From contig NZ_JAGQBB010000002.1 of assembly GCF_024345415.1 (NCBI RefSeq), positions 124,001 to 188,000 on the forward strand: DNA of 64,000 bases, read 5' to 3'. Positions 33,126 to 42,427 of this stretch are shown piece by piece. How positions within the stretch are numbered: the first letter of the stretch is position 1; each line of letters starts with the position of its first letter. This DNA comes from Synechococcus sp. Tobar12-5m-g (GTDB taxonomy: Bacteria > Cyanobacteriota > Cyanobacteriia > PCC-6307 > Cyanobiaceae). The notes beneath the pieces are model-generated. The model did no database searches, had not been told where the DNA came from, and was given only the letters and a program-made list of their open reading frames with translations. Made by a program: the position numbers and the translations under genes.

Positions 33126-35591
33126 TCAGGCCAGCCGGCGGCGGCCGCCGAGTGGACCCAGCCAGAGGGTGACCGCCAGCCAGTGGATCAGCACCGGCGC
33201 CCAGAGCGAGCCGGTGAGGTCATAGGTCAGCACGCAGGCCACCCCCAGCAGGGTGCACTGCAGCAGGAAGCGGGGGTCGTGGAACACCTTGCGGGCCTGC
33301 CGATACCAACTGGCGCCGGCCAGGGGGTGATACAGCACGAACAGGCCGACGCTGAGGGCGCCCCAGGCCAGGCTGGCTTTGGGACCTGGGCCTTCCAGGG
33401 GGTGGGGCAGCAGGGCGACCCGAAAGACGAGCTCCTCGGCCAACGAAGGCATCAGCAACAGCCATCCGGCCTGGCGCAGCAGAGGAGCGAGGGGCTGGAA
33501 ACGCCAGCCTTTCCGCTTCCACACCTCCGGCAGAAAGCCGGAGCGTCGGCCCAGCTCCAGGGCCACCCCGGCGTAGGCCAGCAGCACGGCCAGGGCAGGG
33601 GCCGTTCCGCTGCCACCCAGGGGGGTGAACAGGGCATCGCTGAACCGCCGCAGCACCGTGGACAGCACAGGAAGCTGGCCAAGCAGCAGGGTGGGGGCCA
33701 GGGGTACCAGGCTGGGGTCATCCCCGGGGATCTGGTTCGTGCGCAGGAACCAGAGGCCGGCCCCGTTCTGGAGGAACACCCGGGCGGTGTCGTCGTGGGC
33801 GCGGCGGGGCAGCATCGAGCGCCAGCTCAGCAGCACATCGATGGGGCTCTGTCCCCGTTGGAACAGGGAGGCGACCGGCGCCTCGCCGCCGCTTGCCTCG
33901 GACCCCGTCGCCGCTCCAGCCGCCAACGCCGCGTTCCGCTTCCAGTCGGGCCGCACCATGCCGAAGGGGGTGAGCAGTTGGTCGAGGGAGTCGGCCAGGC
34001 CACTCAGCTCTTTGAACTTGATGGTTTCCGGGTGGCGCCGGTGGCGCTGCAGCCAGCGCACCAACCCCGGGTCGGCCTCGACCCGCTCACGCAGGCGCCG
34101 GATCGCGATGAACAGAGCCTGGTTGGAATCCTGGACGCAGGAGGTTGCCGGGGTCACCGAGGAGAGGCCGGTACCATCGCCGCTGCGGTAGCGGGCCATG
34201 ATGACTTCCGCCTGCACCACCAGCTCCCGCAACAGGGACAGGTTGCGGCCGCCCAGAGACAGGTCGGCGAAGAGGTCCTGGTGGATCAGCACGTCGGAGA
34301 AGGGCCGCAGCCAGAGCCAGCCCCGCTGCAGGTCACCGGCGTAGGCGCTGGCGTCCTGGGTGCCGGCGACGATTCCGTTGGGATTGTTGGCGTAGATCTG
34401 GTGGTAGCGGATGTCGAAGCGGGGCTCGCCGCTGAATGGATCCGTCACCACCGCCACCTCGCCGAAGGCGAAATGGCCGGTGACGGTGAATCCAGAGCTC
34501 GGCTCGCCCCTGCTCCCACCGATGCCGCCGAAGGTGTGAATCACCAGGCCGTGCTCCCCCACGCGCCAGTCGCTGCTGCCCTGATCCCTGGTCACCCGCA
34601 CCCGCTCCAGGCGGCCGCGGCGGCCGGGCACATCCGCCCAGTTGCGCTTTTGGATGTACTGAAGGCCAGTGGCCTCTCCAGCCACGATCCGGTCGGCATC
34701 GAGCTGGCTGAGGCGGCGCGGCAGCAGTGCCTGGGCCGTGAACAGCCCCTCGGCATCGGGGGCGCCGTAGAGGTACCAGCCCTGTTCCCCGGTGCTGCTG
34801 GCGGCGAGTCCCCTGGGGCTGGAGAGGGTCCGGCCATAGCGATCGGGCGGTTGCTGGGGGATCCGCACCGTCTCGATCGGCCCGTTGAAGCCGCCGCTGC
34901 GGCGGTCGTAGTGCTGAACCTGGAAGCGATCGCTGCCCGCCAGGCTTCCTGCAGCAGGAGCGGCGGCGGGGCCCAGCAGCCGCACCAGGGCCACGTAGCG
35001 GCCGGTGATCTGGATCGGTGGGGTGCCGATCCGCAGCTCGGTGGCGCCATCCGGCCCCCGGGAGGCGGACACCTCCTCAAGGCGCACCAGCAGATCGTCA
35101 TGGGACCTGGCACCGGCGAGGGTCTGCAAGGGCCCCACGGCGCGGCGACCGTCCAGCCGCTCGGGTACCACGTCGCCGCCGGCGCTGGCCCGGCGGGCGG
35201 CGGCACTGAGCTGCACGTCGGTGCTCACGGCCCGCACCAGCCCGTTGAGCTCCGGCCGGTCCTGCCAGCTGAGTCGCAGCTGCTGCCCCACGAGTTGCTG
35301 CTCCCCGGCCGGGGCGTGCTGAACCTCAATCCACACCCAGTCGCCGGTGCCTGGCATTGAGGCCTCCGGCAGGATCAGACGGCCGATCCAGGTGCCATTC
35401 GGCCGGTAAAGCGCTGGATCCGGGCTGATGCCGAGCGGATAGAAGGCGGGGCGGTTGAACGGGGCACGCTGGGCGAGGTCGTAGCTGGAGGGCAGCCCTG
35501 GGGTGGCCTCAGCCAGCAGGACCGGCGTCCAGAAGCCGCCGAGGCCCAGGGCGGCCAGCAGGGCGAGCAGCAGGCAAAAGCGGCTCACCAA
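33126..35591 (-). CDS. Large secreted/membrane protein with C-terminal CPBP (Abi) intramembrane protease domain
   Basis: 821 residues. N-terminal signal/TM (FCLLLALLAALGLGGFW), then a ~550-residue mostly soluble region without a recognised domain, then TM helices. The glutamic protease motif AEELVFR (E719-E720-R724) and FVLYHP provide two of the CPBP motifs; the third, usually HxxxN/D, reads HWLAVTLW, so the final residue is not Asn. CPBP members include Rce1 CAAX proteases and bacteriocin-immunity proteins. The start overlaps the stop of the retropepsin gene by 7 bp. Confidence 0.85.
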   Translation of the reverse strand: MVSRFCLLLALLAALGLGGFWTPVLLAEATPGLPSSYDLAQRAPFNRPAFYPLGISPDPALYRPNGTWIGRLILPEASMPGTGDWVWIEVQHAPAGEQQLVGQQLRLSWQDRPELNGLVRAVSTDVQLSAAARRASAGGDVVPERLDGRRAVGPLQTLAGARSHDDLLVRLEEVSASRGPDGATELRIGTPPIQITGRYVALVRLLGPAAAPAAGSLAGSDRFQVQHYDRRSGGFNGPIETVRIPQQPPDRYGRTLSSPRGLAASSTGEQGWYLYGAPDAEGLFTAQALLPRRLSQLDADRIVAGEATGLQYIQKRNWADVPGRRGRLERVRVTRDQGSSDWRVGEHGLVIHTFGGIGGSRGEPSSGFTVTGHFAFGEVAVVTDPFSGEPRFDIRYHQIYANNPNGIVAGTQDASAYAGDLQRGWLWLRPFSDVLIHQDLFADLSLGGRNLSLLRELVVQAEVIMARYRSGDGTGLSSVTPATSCVQDSNQALFIAIRRLRERVEADPGLVRWLQRHRRHPETIKFKELSGLADSLDQLLTPFGMVRPDWKRNAALAAGAATGSEASGGEAPVASLFQRGQSPIDVLLSWRSMLPRRAHDDTARVFLQNGAGLWFLRTNQIPGDDPSLVPLAPTLLLGQLPVLSTVLRRFSDALFTPLGGSGTAPALAVLLAYAGVALELGRRSGFLPEVWKRKGWRFQPLAPLLRQAGWLLLMPSLAEELVFRVALLPHPLEGPGPKASLAWGALSVGLFVLYHPLAGASWYRQARKVFHDPRFLLQCTLLGVACVLTYDLTGSLWAPVLIHWLAVTLWLGPLGGRRRLA

Positions 35592-36550
35592 AGGCTGAGT
35601 GTGGGTGGTGTTTGCTCCAGCCGCCAGAGCTGGATGCGATCACGCAGGAGCTCCTGGCCGAGGATCGCCTCGACCCCCAGGGCCGCGAAGATCGGGTTGC
35701 GGGTGACGATCGCTTCAAACGGCGCGAACGGTGTGCCGCCGGCTGGGCCCGGCTCCAGTCTCAGGCCGGACAGGCGCACCTGGCTGGCGGGCTGCTCGCC
35801 GCAGAATCCACTGAGGCGCACCGGTTGCCCCGCGCCGCGTGGTTGGAGCCGGGCCGCCAGCTCAGGGGTCACGAACAGACCTTCCGCACCGGTGTCAGCG
35901 AGGGCGGCCACCAGCCCCGACGCTCCAGCGAGGTTCAGCAGCGGTACCCCTTTCTGCCAGCGCAGCGGCAGGCTGAGGGGACCACGAAGCCGGCTTTGCC
36001 GCTCGGCCGCCTGCAAGGCGGCCGCCCCGAGGCTGAGCTGGTTGGCCGATGGATCGATCCAGAGGGGAAGCTGCCGGAGCAGGGGGGCGCCGAGCACGCC
36101 GTCGATTCCGGACGGCAGTCCGGGCACCGGCAGCACCAGCGCCTCGCTGCCGCTGATCAGCAGACGGGGCCCCTGGCCGTCGAGCCGCAGCATGGGCAAG
36201 CGGGCGCGCCGGGGCCGCAGCTCGGCGCAGTCGTTGCCGGCCCCGGCCAGGGCGAAGGCCTGTGGCGGCATCGGCTGCGAAGCCAGGCCCAGCCGCCCGG
36301 CAGCAGCCGGCGTGATCAGGCTGGAGGAGGCGCCGGTATCGACCAGAAACCCAACCACCGCGCCGCGGTCGGTGCGGAACCGCAGAACCGGCGTGTCGCC
36401 CCCCGTGGCCCGCTCCAGCTTCACGGTGGCCTGGCCGGTTGGGGTGCCGCCAGCCAGGGGGGTGCCCCGCACCTGGATCAGGGCCGCAGGTGTCGGCAGG
36501 GCCGCGGCTGGGAGCAGCAGCAGGCAGAGGGCGGTCCAGCGCAGAGCCAT
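35585..36550 (-). CDS. Secreted retropepsin-like aspartic protease with two DTG motifs
   Basis: 321 residues. Signal peptide (WTALCLLLLPAAALPTPAA). The first aspartyl protease half has FLVDTGASSSLIT (D71-T-G) and the second has ALADTGAEGLFVT (D219-T-G). Each is followed by a hydrophobic-Gly element (IDGVLGAPLL; VEAILGQELL) as in retropepsin folds. One chain thus carries both catalytic aspartates. The active site should lie outside the cytosol (periplasm or thylakoid lumen). It is flanked by a small secreted protein and the CPBP protein in a tight leftward operon. Confidence 0.85.
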   Translation of the reverse strand: MALRWTALCLLLLPAAALPTPAALIQVRGTPLAGGTPTGQATVKLERATGGDTPVLRFRTDRGAVVGFLVDTGASSSLITPAAAGRLGLASQPMPPQAFALAGAGNDCAELRPRRARLPMLRLDGQGPRLLISGSEALVLPVPGLPSGIDGVLGAPLLRQLPLWIDPSANQLSLGAAALQAAERQSRLRGPLSLPLRWQKGVPLLNLAGASGLVAALADTGAEGLFVTPELAARLQPRGAGQPVRLSGFCGEQPASQVRLSGLRLEPGPAGGTPFAPFEAIVTRNPIFAALGVEAILGQELLRDRIQLWRLEQTPPTLSLW

Positions 36551-36583
36551 GGGGGAGTGGGAGCCGTTCGCAGACCCTTGGGC

Positions 36584-36859
36584 CTAGGGGGACTTGGGGG
36601 TGGGTCCTGGTGATGTGGTGAAGGTCACGGTGCAGCGGTAGCGCGTGTTGCCCATCCCCACCGAGAACGATTCGCAACTCGTGCCGCTGACCGTGGCCCC
36701 CTGGGGGACCTGCTGCAGGGCCCGCTGCCTGGCATTGCTTTCGTCCCAGATCGATTCGGCCGTGGAGGACTCAGCCCGGCTGGCGAGCGGAACGGCCAGC
36801 AGCAATCCGCTGACCAGGGCAATCGATCGAAGCCAGACCCGTGTCTTCTCAAGAGTCAT
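36584..36859 (-). CDS. Small secreted protein
   Basis: 91 residues. Signal peptide (VWLRSIALVSGLLLAVPLAS with RAES cleavage region), then a ~60-residue mature part containing two Cys (TSCESFSVGMGNTRYRCTV) likely to form a disulphide, and a Pro-rich tail. No family recognised. Its start overlaps the stop of the RodZ-like gene by 4 bp (ATGA), implying translational coupling. Confidence 0.75.
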   Translation of the reverse strand: MTLEKTRVWLRSIALVSGLLLAVPLASRAESSTAESIWDESNARQRALQQVPQGATVSGTSCESFSVGMGNTRYRCTVTFTTSPGPTPKSP

Positions 36860-37722
36860 GGATCGACGCCGCCGTCAGGGCCGAAGCGCTGCCAGCTCAC
36901 CTGCTCGATTCGGCCGAGCAGCCGTGGTGGGGCCTGGCCCACCTGCACCCGCACCAGATCGGGCCGACCGGCGATCACCGCCAGGCCGGAACCCAATGGG
37001 AACCGCTTGGATCCGCTCAGGGTGCCCCGGAAGAGAGGCCGGCCATCTGCGGTCTTCACCTCCAGCCAACTGGAGGAGCCACTGCTCAGCTGCAGTTCTC
37101 CCGCTGCAGGTGGCACGGCGGTCGTCCCAGCGGCCGCGACCGGGTCTACCGCTGCTGGTGTCCCGGCCTGCTCAGAACTGGGTTGCGGCTGATTCCGCCA
37201 TCCGAAGCTCAGCAAGGCCGCTGCCCCGCAGGCGATCGCGCCGGCGGTGAGCAGGCCCTGGAGGGGGCCGCGCCGGACGACTGGATGGCGGCGGGGACGG
37301 CTGGCGGAACGCTTGGGATCACCCTCCACTGGACGGGCCAGGGGATGGACGAGTGCGGTAGGCATGGAGCTGCCGATCCCCTCCTCCAGCCCGGGGATTC
37401 GGCCGTCGTCGCCGAGGCCCAGGGCCTGGCCCACCCGACGGGCCTGGGCGATCACGTAGACCGGCTCGGGCAGACGGCGGTGGTCGCCGGCCTCAAGCGC
37501 TTCAAGCTGCTCCGGCGGGAAGAACAGCTGGCTGGCCAGATCCTGCAGACCGATCGCTCTCGATTCCCGCTCCTGGCGCAAACCTGTTCCGAGGGCAGAC
37601 AGGGCCTTGTGGTAGGGGGAGTCCAACTCTGGAGCCGTGTCGACGTTCTTCTGCTTCATCAGCTTCTGATCAGCGACCAGAGGGTATCCGATTGCGACGA
37701 AGGGGACACACTCCCTGGACAC
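36856..37722 (-). CDS. RodZ-like HTH membrane protein
   Basis: 288 residues. An N-terminal HTH_25-type helix-turn-helix (LGTGLRQERESRAIGLQDLA, EQLEALEAGDHRRLPEPVYV) matches the RodZ cytoskeleton protein. A basic Arg-rich stretch precedes one TM helix (LLTAGAIACGAAALLSFGW), then an extracytoplasmic domain (SSWLEVKTADGRPLFRGTLS) like the DUF4115 region. RodZ links MreB to the wall-synthesis machinery. Start may be Met 22 (37659). It lies 33 bp after sds, with wall genes murI and an amidase beyond. Confidence 0.8.
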   Translation of the reverse strand: MSRECVPFVAIGYPLVADQKLMKQKNVDTAPELDSPYHKALSALGTGLRQERESRAIGLQDLASQLFFPPEQLEALEAGDHRRLPEPVYVIAQARRVGQALGLGDDGRIPGLEEGIGSSMPTALVHPLARPVEGDPKRSASRPRRHPVVRRGPLQGLLTAGAIACGAAALLSFGWRNQPQPSSEQAGTPAAVDPVAAAGTTAVPPAAGELQLSSGSSSWLEVKTADGRPLFRGTLSGSKRFPLGSGLAVIAGRPDLVRVQVGQAPPRLLGRIEQVSWQRFGPDGGVDP

Positions 37723-37755
37723 ATTCCCTGGACCGTTCCGTCTCCTTGATCCCCT

Positions 37756-38727
37756 TCAGTACAGTCGGCTGAGCACGAACTCCGGCAGGGCCAGCAGGGC
37801 GGAGCCGGCTTCCGAGGGGGGAAGCCATTGCAGCGACAGGCGGGCCTCGCGGGCGAAGCCCTCCGCCAGGGCCCTGGAGCGGGGAATGGCATCGCAGCCG
37901 CGCACCAGGTCCAGGGCCTGGGCGAGGTCGTTCGGTTCGCAGAACTCCCGCTCAATCAGGCCCGCCAGGGCGGGGCGTTCCTCCAGGGCATACAGGGCCG
38001 GGGCGGTCAGGTATCCCGCCGCCAGGTCGCTGGCCGCCGGTTTGCCCAGCTGCTGGTCGCTGCCGGTGAAGTCGAGAATGTCATCCACCACCTGGAAGGC
38101 CAGGCCCAGCTGCCGTCCGAAGCGGTAGAGCTGGTCGAGTTCGTTGGCAGCCAGGCCACTGAGCACGCCAGCAGCCCTGGCGCTGTTGGCGATCAGAGAG
38201 GCCGTTTTGCAGTAACTCTTGCCCAGATAGGTTTCGAAACTCTGGCCGGTGTCGTAGCGGTAGAGCCCCTGGCGCACTTCCCCGTCAGCCAGATCCATGA
38301 TCACCCTGGACAGGAGCTTCACCACCTCCAGATCGTCGAGGTTGGCCAGGTGCCAGCTGGCCTGGGCGAAGAGGAAATCACCGGCCAGCACTGCCAGCCG
38401 ATTGTTGAAGCGGCTGTGCACCGTGTCGACGCCGCGTCGGGTGGAGGCCTCATCAACGACGTCGTCGTGGACGAGGGAGGCGGTGTGGATCATTTCGGTG
38501 ATCTCGGCAAGGCGCCGGTGGCGCGGCCCCAGCTCCCCCTGGGGCGACAGGGCCCGGGAAAGCAGAAGCACGATGCCAGGGCGGATGCGCTTTCCACCGG
38601 CACTGAACAGATGTTCGGCCGCCGCCTGCAGGATCGGATGGCCGGCGCCGATCAGGTTGCGCAGATCACTCAGCAGGGTTTCCAGGTCGTTCTCGACCGG
38701 CTGAAGCAATTCAGCAACCGTTGCCAT
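37756..38727 (-). CDS. sds: Solanesyl diphosphate synthase / long-chain polyprenyl synthetase
   Basis: 323 residues. First Asp-rich motif DDVVDEAS (from residue 88) and second DDILDFTGS (from 215), with GGKRIRP binding IPP. Small residues before the first motif (HTASLVH) fit long-chain products. In cyanobacteria this enzyme makes the C45 side chain of plastoquinone-9. murI ends 24 bp upstream on the same strand, so amidase-murI-sds likely form an operon. Confidence 0.95.
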   Translation of the reverse strand: MATVAELLQPVENDLETLLSDLRNLIGAGHPILQAAAEHLFSAGGKRIRPGIVLLLSRALSPQGELGPRHRRLAEITEMIHTASLVHDDVVDEASTRRGVDTVHSRFNNRLAVLAGDFLFAQASWHLANLDDLEVVKLLSRVIMDLADGEVRQGLYRYDTGQSFETYLGKSYCKTASLIANSARAAGVLSGLAANELDQLYRFGRQLGLAFQVVDDILDFTGSDQQLGKPAASDLAAGYLTAPALYALEERPALAGLIEREFCEPNDLAQALDLVRGCDAIPRSRALAEGFAREARLSLQWLPPSEAGSALLALPEFVLSRLY

Positions 38728-38751
38728 GTCCGCCGCACTGCCGGGAAGATC

Positions 38752-39576
38752 CTAGGAGGCCCCGACCGGTGTGTGCAGGCTCACCTGCTCCACCGCGGGT
38801 TGCCAGCCCAGCCAAGGGGTGGCGGCGCGGGCGAAGCAGCGGGGGTCGCCGGTGACGCAGAACCGGCCGTCATTCGCCAGGGTGCGGGGCAGGTGGAGGC
38901 CGCAGCTGGAGGCTGGAGCCACAGGCGTCTGCTGGAGCAGAGCCCCCAGCCTCTCCACCGCCGCCACCGCCGGATCCACCAGGGTGACCTCCGCCGGCAG
39001 CAGCTCCCGCAGCAGATCCTGCAGCAGGGGGTAGTGGGTGCAGCCCAGCACGATCGTTTCCACCCGGGCGATCAACAGCGGCTCCAGGTAAAGGCGAGCC
39101 GCCTGGCGCAGCCGTTCGTCGTTCAGATCGCCCGCCTCGATCAGGGGGACGAAGGCCGGGCAGCCCACCTCCACCACCACGGTGCCCGGATGGCCGGCGC
39201 GGAGGGCATGGCCGTAGGCGCCGCTGGCCGCGGTGGCCGGGGTGGCCAGCACCCCCACCCGATCGACCCGAAGCTGGGCGGCCACACTGTCGATCAGGCC
39301 CAGCACCGGCACCCCGGCCTCCGCCTCGAACACGTCGAAGGCCAGGGCGTTGGTGGTATTGCAGGCCATCACCACCAGATCGACCCGTTGCTGCCGAAAC
39401 CAGCCCACCAGTTCCCGGGCGATCGTGCGGATCTCCGTCGTCGACCGTTGGCCATAGGGCACCCGGGCCGTGTCGCCCAGGTAGAGAAAGGGTTGGCGGG
39501 GATGGCGTTCCAGCACCTGTCGCAGCACGGTCAGGCCGCCGAGGCCGCTGTCCATCAGGCCGATCCGCCGGGCCAT
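38752..39576 (-). CDS. murI: Glutamate racemase
   Basis: 274 residues. N-terminal GLMDSGLGGLTV with the catalytic acid/base region (D9, S10), first catalytic Cys in VMACNTTNA (C72) and the second in VLGCTHYPLL (C179, H181). It supplies D-glutamate for peptidoglycan. It begins immediately after the amidase stop, with no gap, so the two are coupled. Confidence 0.96.
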   Translation of the reverse strand: MARRIGLMDSGLGGLTVLRQVLERHPRQPFLYLGDTARVPYGQRSTTEIRTIARELVGWFRQQRVDLVVMACNTTNALAFDVFEAEAGVPVLGLIDSVAAQLRVDRVGVLATPATAASGAYGHALRAGHPGTVVVEVGCPAFVPLIEAGDLNDERLRQAARLYLEPLLIARVETIVLGCTHYPLLQDLLRELLPAEVTLVDPAVAAVERLGALLQQTPVAPASSCGLHLPRTLANDGRFCVTGDPRCFARAATPWLGWQPAVEQVSLHTPVGAS

Positions 39577-40701
39577 TCAGCCGCCCCCCAGATAACTGAG
39601 AATGCCGCGGGCAATCGCCACCGCCAGCTGTTGCCGATGGGCGGCGGTGGCCAGCCTGGGGGAGTCGAGGTCGCCGGTCACGAAGCCGGTTTCCACAAGG
39701 GCGGCGGGCATCACGGTGCGGCGGATCACGAAGAAGCGGCCGGGCTTGACGCCCCGATCGGGGCTGCCCGGCGACACGGCCAACACCTCGGACTGCACGG
39801 CGCTCGCCAGGGCCCTGGAGAGGGAACTCTGGAAGTAGAAGGTTTCGATTCCGTTCACATCGGGCCGCTCCATGTTCAGGGCATTGGCGTGGATGCTCAG
39901 GAAGGCGTCGGCGCCGCTGCTGTTGGCCAGGGCGACCCGGGGGGGAAGGTCTACGTCAATGTCGGAGGTGCGGGTCAGGACCACCCGCACGCCCCGGTCC
40001 TGCAGCAGCCTGGCCACCTGCAGGCTCACGTCCAGCACCACGTCGGTTTCGCGCAGCCCGCCGATCCCCACAGCGCCGGGGTCGGGACCGCCATGGCCCG
40101 GATCGATCACCACCGTGAAGCGGCCCTTCGCCAACCCCGGCAGGCCGGTGGCCCTGAGGGGCGCGCCACTGCCCCCTTGAAAGGCCGATGGCGAGGAGGG
40201 CTGCCAGGGTGCCGGACGGGGGCGCCAGGCCACGGCCGCAGCCTCGACATCCCCTTCTCCCACCGGAGCGATGCTGCCGGAGCGGAGCCCGGAGAGCTCC
40301 AGCCGCCAGCGATCCCGGGCCGTGCCAACCAGGCGCATGGCGCCTGGATCGAGCTCCGTTCCGGGGGCGAACTCGAGCACGAGGCGGGTGGTGCCTGCAT
40401 CGGGCTTGCCGATGCGAATTTCCTGGAGCACGCCGCTTCCCCGCAGGCTGCGGGTGCGCTGGGGGGCGCCGGGCAGATCGATCCAGATCCGGGGGCCCTG
40501 GCCGCCCTGCCCCGCTTCGTAGAAGGCCTGCAGGGTGATCGAAGGGGTGGTGCGCAGTTCCAGAACCCCATCACGGCTGATCCGCCAGGCCGCCAGGGCG
40601 CTGGCCGCCTGGGCCGGCAGGGCGCCCAGGAGCAGCGCCAGGGAGGCGACGCAACCGATCAAGCCGCCGCTTCGCAACCGGCTGCGCAGCGGCCCCGGCA
40701 A
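39577..40701 (-). CDS. N-acetylmuramoyl-L-alanine amidase with AMIN domain
   Basis: 374 residues. Arg-rich N-terminus with a signal/TM (GGLIGCVASLALLLGALPAQ), an AMIN domain (residues ~40-135) for septal/wall targeting, and a C-terminal Amidase_3 zinc domain (VVIDPGHGGPDPGAVG; SIHANALNM; PAALVETGFVTG). It cleaves the amide bond between MurNAc and the stem peptide in the periplasm, as AmiC-type enzymes do in cyanobacterial cell division. It is followed directly by murI. Confidence 0.93.
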   Translation of the reverse strand: MPGPLRSRLRSGGLIGCVASLALLLGALPAQAASALAAWRISRDGVLELRTTPSITLQAFYEAGQGGQGPRIWIDLPGAPQRTRSLRGSGVLQEIRIGKPDAGTTRLVLEFAPGTELDPGAMRLVGTARDRWRLELSGLRSGSIAPVGEGDVEAAAVAWRPRPAPWQPSSPSAFQGGSGAPLRATGLPGLAKGRFTVVIDPGHGGPDPGAVGIGGLRETDVVLDVSLQVARLLQDRGVRVVLTRTSDIDVDLPPRVALANSSGADAFLSIHANALNMERPDVNGIETFYFQSSLSRALASAVQSEVLAVSPGSPDRGVKPGRFFVIRRTVMPAALVETGFVTGDLDSPRLATAAHRQQLAVAIARGILSYLGGG

Positions 40702-40724
40702 TGGTGGGCGCGGCGTCGCCAGGG

Positions 40725-41543
40725 TCAGAACAGCGAAGGACGGCGGTGCTGGAGGCTGGGCATCTGGGTTCGGACCCGTTGGCCGTGGCTGGGGTCGACC
40801 GGCGCCACCGCCAGCCCCGTCGCCACGCCGGCATCGGCCAGCACCGTGCCCCAGGGATCGATCACCAGGGCATGGCCGTGGCTTTGCCTGCGCCCATAGT
40901 GCAGCCCCGTCTGGGCGGGTGCCAGCACGTAGGCGGTGTTCTCGATCGCCCGTGCCTGCAGCAGCACCTGCCAGTGATCCTTGCCGGTGAAGGCGGTGAA
41001 GGCGGCCGGGATCATGATCAGTTCCGCCGCCGCCCCGGCCAGGTGGCGGTAGAGCTCCGGGAAGCGCACGTCGTAGCAGATCGACAGACCGATGCGGCAG
41101 AGACCTGGTACATCCACCACGGGCGGCAGGGCGTTGCCGGGCTGCACCGTTTCCGACTCCCGGTAGGTGTTGCCGTCCGGCAGGTCCACGTCGAACAGGT
41201 GGATCTTGTCGTAGCGGGCCAGCAGCTGGCCGTCCTTGCCCACCAACTCCGCCCGGTTGTAGGTGACCCGCTCACCGGCCAGCACCGGAAAGCCTCCGCC
41301 CAGAAGGGTGACCTGGTAACGCCGCGCCATCGTCACCAGAAAGCGGCTGCAACGCTCCGCCAGGGTCGGGGCCAGCTCCAGGCGGCGGTCGTCGTCGCCC
41401 ATGAAGGCGAAGTTCTCGGGCAGACCCACCAGGTCGGCACCCCGCCGGGCCGCCAGCTCGATCAGCTCCTCGGCGGCGGTGAAATTCGCCTCCGGATCCG
41501 GGGTGCTGGTCATTTGCAGGGCGGCTGCAAGGAAGCTGGGCAC
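40725..41543 (-). CDS. Nitrilase-family carbon-nitrogen hydrolase
   Basis: 272 residues. Catalytic triad E43 (LPENFAF), K113 (YDKIHLFDVD) and C156 (LSICYDVRFPEL). The KIHLFDVD and ICYDxRFPE motifs place it in the Nit1/deaminated-glutathione amidase branch, which hydrolyses deaminated glutathione as metabolite repair. Substrate assignment is by family only. It lies 23 bp before the amidase on the same strand. Confidence 0.92.
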   Translation of the reverse strand: MPSFLAAALQMTSTPDPEANFTAAEELIELAARRGADLVGLPENFAFMGDDDRRLELAPTLAERCSRFLVTMARRYQVTLLGGGFPVLAGERVTYNRAELVGKDGQLLARYDKIHLFDVDLPDGNTYRESETVQPGNALPPVVDVPGLCRIGLSICYDVRFPELYRHLAGAAAELIMIPAAFTAFTGKDHWQVLLQARAIENTAYVLAPAQTGLHYGRRQSHGHALVIDPWGTVLADAGVATGLAVAPVDPSHGQRVRTQMPSLQHRRPSLF

Positions 41544-41614
41544 GGGGGGAGAAGAAAGATCGGCGGAACTGTAGGGGAGGAGGGCAGGCCCGGCTCGGGG
41601 CGGATGGCTGGGGA

Positions 41615-42373
41615 TCAGCTGGCCTTGAGCACCCCGGGCTCGGTCTGGATCGGCACGATCTCCAGGCTGTCCACCGCAGCGCAGCAGCGGAAGTCGGCGT
41701 CATGGTCGCCCAGGCCGATCAGCCGCTGGCCATGGCTGGCCAGCCTCAGGCAGCCCTCGGGATCGTTCTTCCACTGTTCCCACAGCGCCAGGGCGGCGAC
41801 CATCTCGTCATTGCCCTCCCGCACCGCAACGCCGCGGCTTCGGCCCAGCTCGATCGCCGCGGCCGCCACCGCGCCTGCCGCCAGGGTGTCCTCGAGGGAA
41901 AAGGCCCCCTCCCAGCCGCTGCCCACGATCCAGACCGTCTGGGCGCCCTGCTCCAGCAACCGCTGCGCCACGGCGCGGCGGTTGGGCAGGCAGGCCGTGA
42001 GCAGCAGCGGCACGGCCCGCACCCGATCCAGGGAGCGGGTGCCGTTGGTGGTGCTCAGAAAAATGCGCTTCCCCCCCACCCGCTCCGCCGTAACCGCCAG
42101 GGGGGAGTTGCCCAGATCAAATCCCTCCACCATGGCCCCGCCCCGTTCGCCGGCCCTCAGCCGCTTCTCGGCAGGCCAGGCCGCCGCCGCCGCCTCCAGG
42201 CTCGGCAGGTCGGCGAAGGCCTGGATCGCCTCGGCGCCGTTCTGCAGGGCCCAGGCGATCGTGGTGGTGGCGCGCAGCACGTCGATCACCACGGCTGCGT
42301 CGGGAGTGGCTGTGTCGGGAGCGGACCCAAGCGGCGGCACCGATTCCGAGCTGTGGAAGGTGTGGATCTGCAC
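41615..42373 (-). CDS. comB: 2-phosphosulfolactate phosphatase family protein
   Basis: 252 residues, ComB fold: [20 protein letters not shown], then [24 protein letters not shown] and [20 protein letters not shown]. ComB dephosphorylates 2-phosphosulfolactate in the coenzyme M route of archaea; cyanobacteria often have the gene without a known coenzyme M pathway, so its role here is open. It is divergent from ubiD with a 54-bp shared promoter region. Confidence 0.9.
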   Translation of the reverse strand: MQIHTFHSSESVPPLGSAPDTATPDAAVVIDVLRATTTIAWALQNGAEAIQAFADLPSLEAAAAAWPAEKRLRAGERGGAMVEGFDLGNSPLAVTAERVGGKRIFLSTTNGTRSLDRVRAVPLLLTACLPNRRAVAQRLLEQGAQTVWIVGSGWEGAFSLEDTLAAGAVAAAAIELGRSRGVAVREGNDEMVAALALWEQWKNDPEGCLRLASHGQRLIGLGDHDADFRCCAAVDSLEIVPIQTEPGVLKAS

Positions 42374-42427
42374 GGCGCGGCCGATGGGGGAGGTGCGTCA
42401 CAGTAAGCAGCAACCGACCCCAGGCCC

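Noticed and set aside
37828..40899. 1023-codon rightward open frame over sds, murI and amidase
   Set aside because: It is antisense to three well-recognised genes and shows His/Gln/Gly-rich shadow composition without domains.
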